Assembly (NCBI GenBank): GCA_964350895.1
Contig: CAYGMG010000002.1
Coordinates: 19,040 to 83,039 of the forward strand
Source of the DNA: Pseudomarimonas sp964350895
GTDB lineage: Bacteria; Pseudomonadota; Gammaproteobacteria; Xanthomonadales; Xanthomonadaceae
Direction of reading: 5' to 3'
DNA: 64,000 bases
The translations under genes and the position numbers were made by a program. The notes beneath the pieces are model-generated. The model worked only from the letters and a program-made list of their open reading frames with translations. It did no database searches and was not told where the DNA came from. Below, one piece after another: positions 62,686-64,000 of this stretch. The stretch's first letter is position 1. Each line of letters starts with the position of its first letter.

Positions 62686-63080
62686 GGCGGCGCCTGCCTA
62701 TGCTCGGTGCCTTCGCCGGGGGTGACGAAGAGCATCCGCGTCGGCTCGCTGATGCGCGCGGTGTGCCAGGTCCCGGCCGGCACCACCAGGTACTCGCCGC
62801 TGTGCGCAAGCGACAGCTCCTGGTCTCCGTCTGCGCTGTGCAGACACAGCGTCGCCCGCCCTTCCAGCAACAGGACCAGCTCATCCCCTGCTGGATGGCA
62901 TTCCCAGCTCGGCCAGTCGGCATCGAAGGAATGTTCGGCGATCAGCACGTGCCCACGAAAGCCGTCAAAGCGCTGATCAAGCTCGGGATAAAGCCCGGGC
63001 CCGAGCTCGGCTCCATGCAAGCGCAAGTCAGGATCAAGCACGGCAAAACGGCGGGACAGCGCGGCGGGGGCAAGAGTCAT
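62682..63080 (-). CDS. Cupin domain protein
   Basis: A 132-residue single-domain cupin from ATG 63080; upstream in-frame codons are unlikely. A cupin motif 1-like stretch WECHPAGDELVLLLEGRATL (His and Glu ligands) is followed by motif 2 around GEYLVVPAGTWHTARISEPT. A metal ion and a small-molecule substrate or ligand are expected. It forms a two-gene unit with the GNAT gene. The exact role is not evident. Confidence 0.85.
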   Translation of the reverse strand: MTLAPAALSRRFAVLDPDLRLHGAELGPGLYPELDQRFDGFRGHVLIAEHSFDADWPSWECHPAGDELVLLLEGRATLCLHSADGDQELSLAHSGEYLVVPAGTWHTARISEPTRMLFVTPGEGTEHRQAPP

Positions 63081-63280
63081 CACGGCGGATCCGTGGGCCG
63101 GGTCGGCGTCGCGCCCATGCTGCAGCACTCACGACCTCTTCACAAGACGTTGCCGCCGCAGATCCCTTGTGCGGGCGCACCCGCGCTGCGCGCACGTCGC
63201 GCCGGGTCCAGGCCCACCAGCGCTTGACCGCGCTGGCTCGATCCGTTGCACTGAGACCCCATCGTGATCAAGGAGTCCTC

Positions 63281-63820
63281 ATGGGACTGTTCGACTTCGT
63301 CAAGAATGCCGGCTCGAAGATCTTCGGCAGCGAAGAGGCAAAGTTCGACCCGAGCCGCGGATTCAGCGGCCACCTGCGCGACAACGGCATCGATCCTTCG
63401 AGCTTCAAGTTCAGGATCGGCGGCGATGGACAGGTGACGGTGACCGGCTGGGTGCCAAGCCAGGAGGCGCGCGAGAAAGCCGTGCTGGTGATCGGCAATG
63501 TCGAGGGCATCTCCCAGGTGGACGACCGCCTGCGCATCGGTACGCCGCCGGACGCATCAGCCACGCCCGCCGCCACCGCAGCGGCGGAGGAAGCCGGTGC
63601 CGAAGTCGAGGAAGAAGAGCTGGCCGCCGAGGCCGAGGCACCCTGGACCTCGCGGACGTACACCGTGCAGAAGGGCGACACCCTGTCGGCCATCGCCAAG
63701 TCGATGTACGGCAACGCCGGCAAGTACCCGGTCATCTTCGAAGCCAACAAGCCGATGCTGAAGGATCCGGACAAGATCTATCCCGGACAGGTACTGCGCA
63801 TTCCTGAGCTGCCGGGCTGA
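63281..63820 (+). CDS. kbp: BON-LysM protein of the YgaU/Kbp type
   Basis: A 179-residue protein from ATG 63281 with AAGGAG 6 bases upstream. The order is a short start (GLFDFVKNAGSKIFGSEEAK), a BON-like domain (about 30-85, FRIGGDGQVTVTGWVPSQEA to VEGISQVDDRLRI), an Ala/Glu-rich linker and a LysM domain at about 127-175 (YTVQKGDTLSAIAKSMYGNA, PGQVLRIPEL). This is the layout of E. coli Kbp (YgaU), a cytoplasmic potassium-binding protein. There is no signal peptide. Confidence 0.93.
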   Translation: MGLFDFVKNAGSKIFGSEEAKFDPSRGFSGHLRDNGIDPSSFKFRIGGDGQVTVTGWVPSQEAREKAVLVIGNVEGISQVDDRLRIGTPPDASATPAATAAAEEAGAEVEEEELAAEAEAPWTSRTYTVQKGDTLSAIAKSMYGNAGKYPVIFEANKPMLKDPDKIYPGQVLRIPELPG

Positions 63821-63844
63821 CACAACACACCGTTCGATCGATTC

Positions 63845-63867
63845 GGCCCCGCCGCGGCGGCGGGGCC
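63845..63867 (+). terminator. G+C-rich hairpin after the LysM gene
   Basis: GGCCCCGCCG/CGGCGGGGCC with a 3-nt loop lies 25 bp after the stop. No clear T run follows, so a weak or factor-dependent terminator is possible. Confidence 0.45.
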
Positions 63868-64000
63868 GGGTGCTTGACCGCTGGAGTCATTCGGGCATCA
63901 GAACGAAAGGCCGCTCTGGGCGCATTTTTGCCGGTCGCCCCGCGCTCGCGAATCCCCGTAGGGCGCGTCTCGGACCTGAGGTCTCCCCAGAACTTTCCTT

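Overview
The window is about 65% G+C, densely coded DNA from a gammaproteobacterium, most probably of the order Lysobacterales (Xanthomonadales). The best single clue is the type II secretion (T2SS) operon, whose order E-F-G-H-I-J-K-L-M-N-D matches the Xanthomonas xps cluster. Divergent pilMNOPQ/mrcA and rpoZ-spoT-ridA-recG arrangements fit the same group. I saw no rRNA or tRNA gene, no insertion sequence, no prophage and no CRISPR array, so this looks like core chromosome with a few variable surface-protein loci.

Layout. 1-4234 (minus strand): a periplasmic PpiC-type prolyl isomerase cut by the window edge and two uncharacterised secreted proteins, the second with a strong terminator. 4235-4851: a 617-bp intergenic region rich in nested inverted repeats. 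4852-20722 (minus): purL, a small membrane protein, then gspE to gspD and a small lipoprotein, nearly all joined by overlapping stop/start codons. The only real break is a 150-bp inverted-repeat element between gspE and gspF. 20799-22860: dsbC, a small membrane protein and a methyltransferase. 22883-32810 (minus): moxR, DUF58, DUF4381, batA, a batB-batC fusion and batD, followed by an AGCS-type and a DAACS-type symporter. 33063-40811 (minus): pilMNOPQ, then a large Ig-like-repeat lipoprotein gene that is out of frame at a G10 tract just after its lipobox cysteine. 41029-49488: mrcA, a conserved unknown, gltA, type B rpmE and an MscK-like channel. 49510-56321 (minus): msrA, rpoZ, spoT, ridA, recG and a nucleoside hydrolase. 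56695-63820: two large secreted repeat proteins (CSLREA-like/Calx-beta and ELWxxDGT) with similar C-terminal tails, a GNAT/cupin pair and a Kbp-like LysM protein.

How it fits together. Much of the window serves the envelope: folding (PpiC, DsbC), export (T2SS), type IV pilus assembly (PilMNOPQ), wall synthesis (PBP1A), osmotic protection (MscK-like), stress-linked von Willebrand proteins (Bat) and several secreted or surface proteins that could be T2SS cargo. The main unusual points are the candidate phase-variable lipoprotein next to the pilus operon, the inverted-repeat element inside the T2SS operon, a GspE without the tetracysteine motif, a BatB-type domain with a degraded metal site, and the shared GFE-like C-terminal tails.
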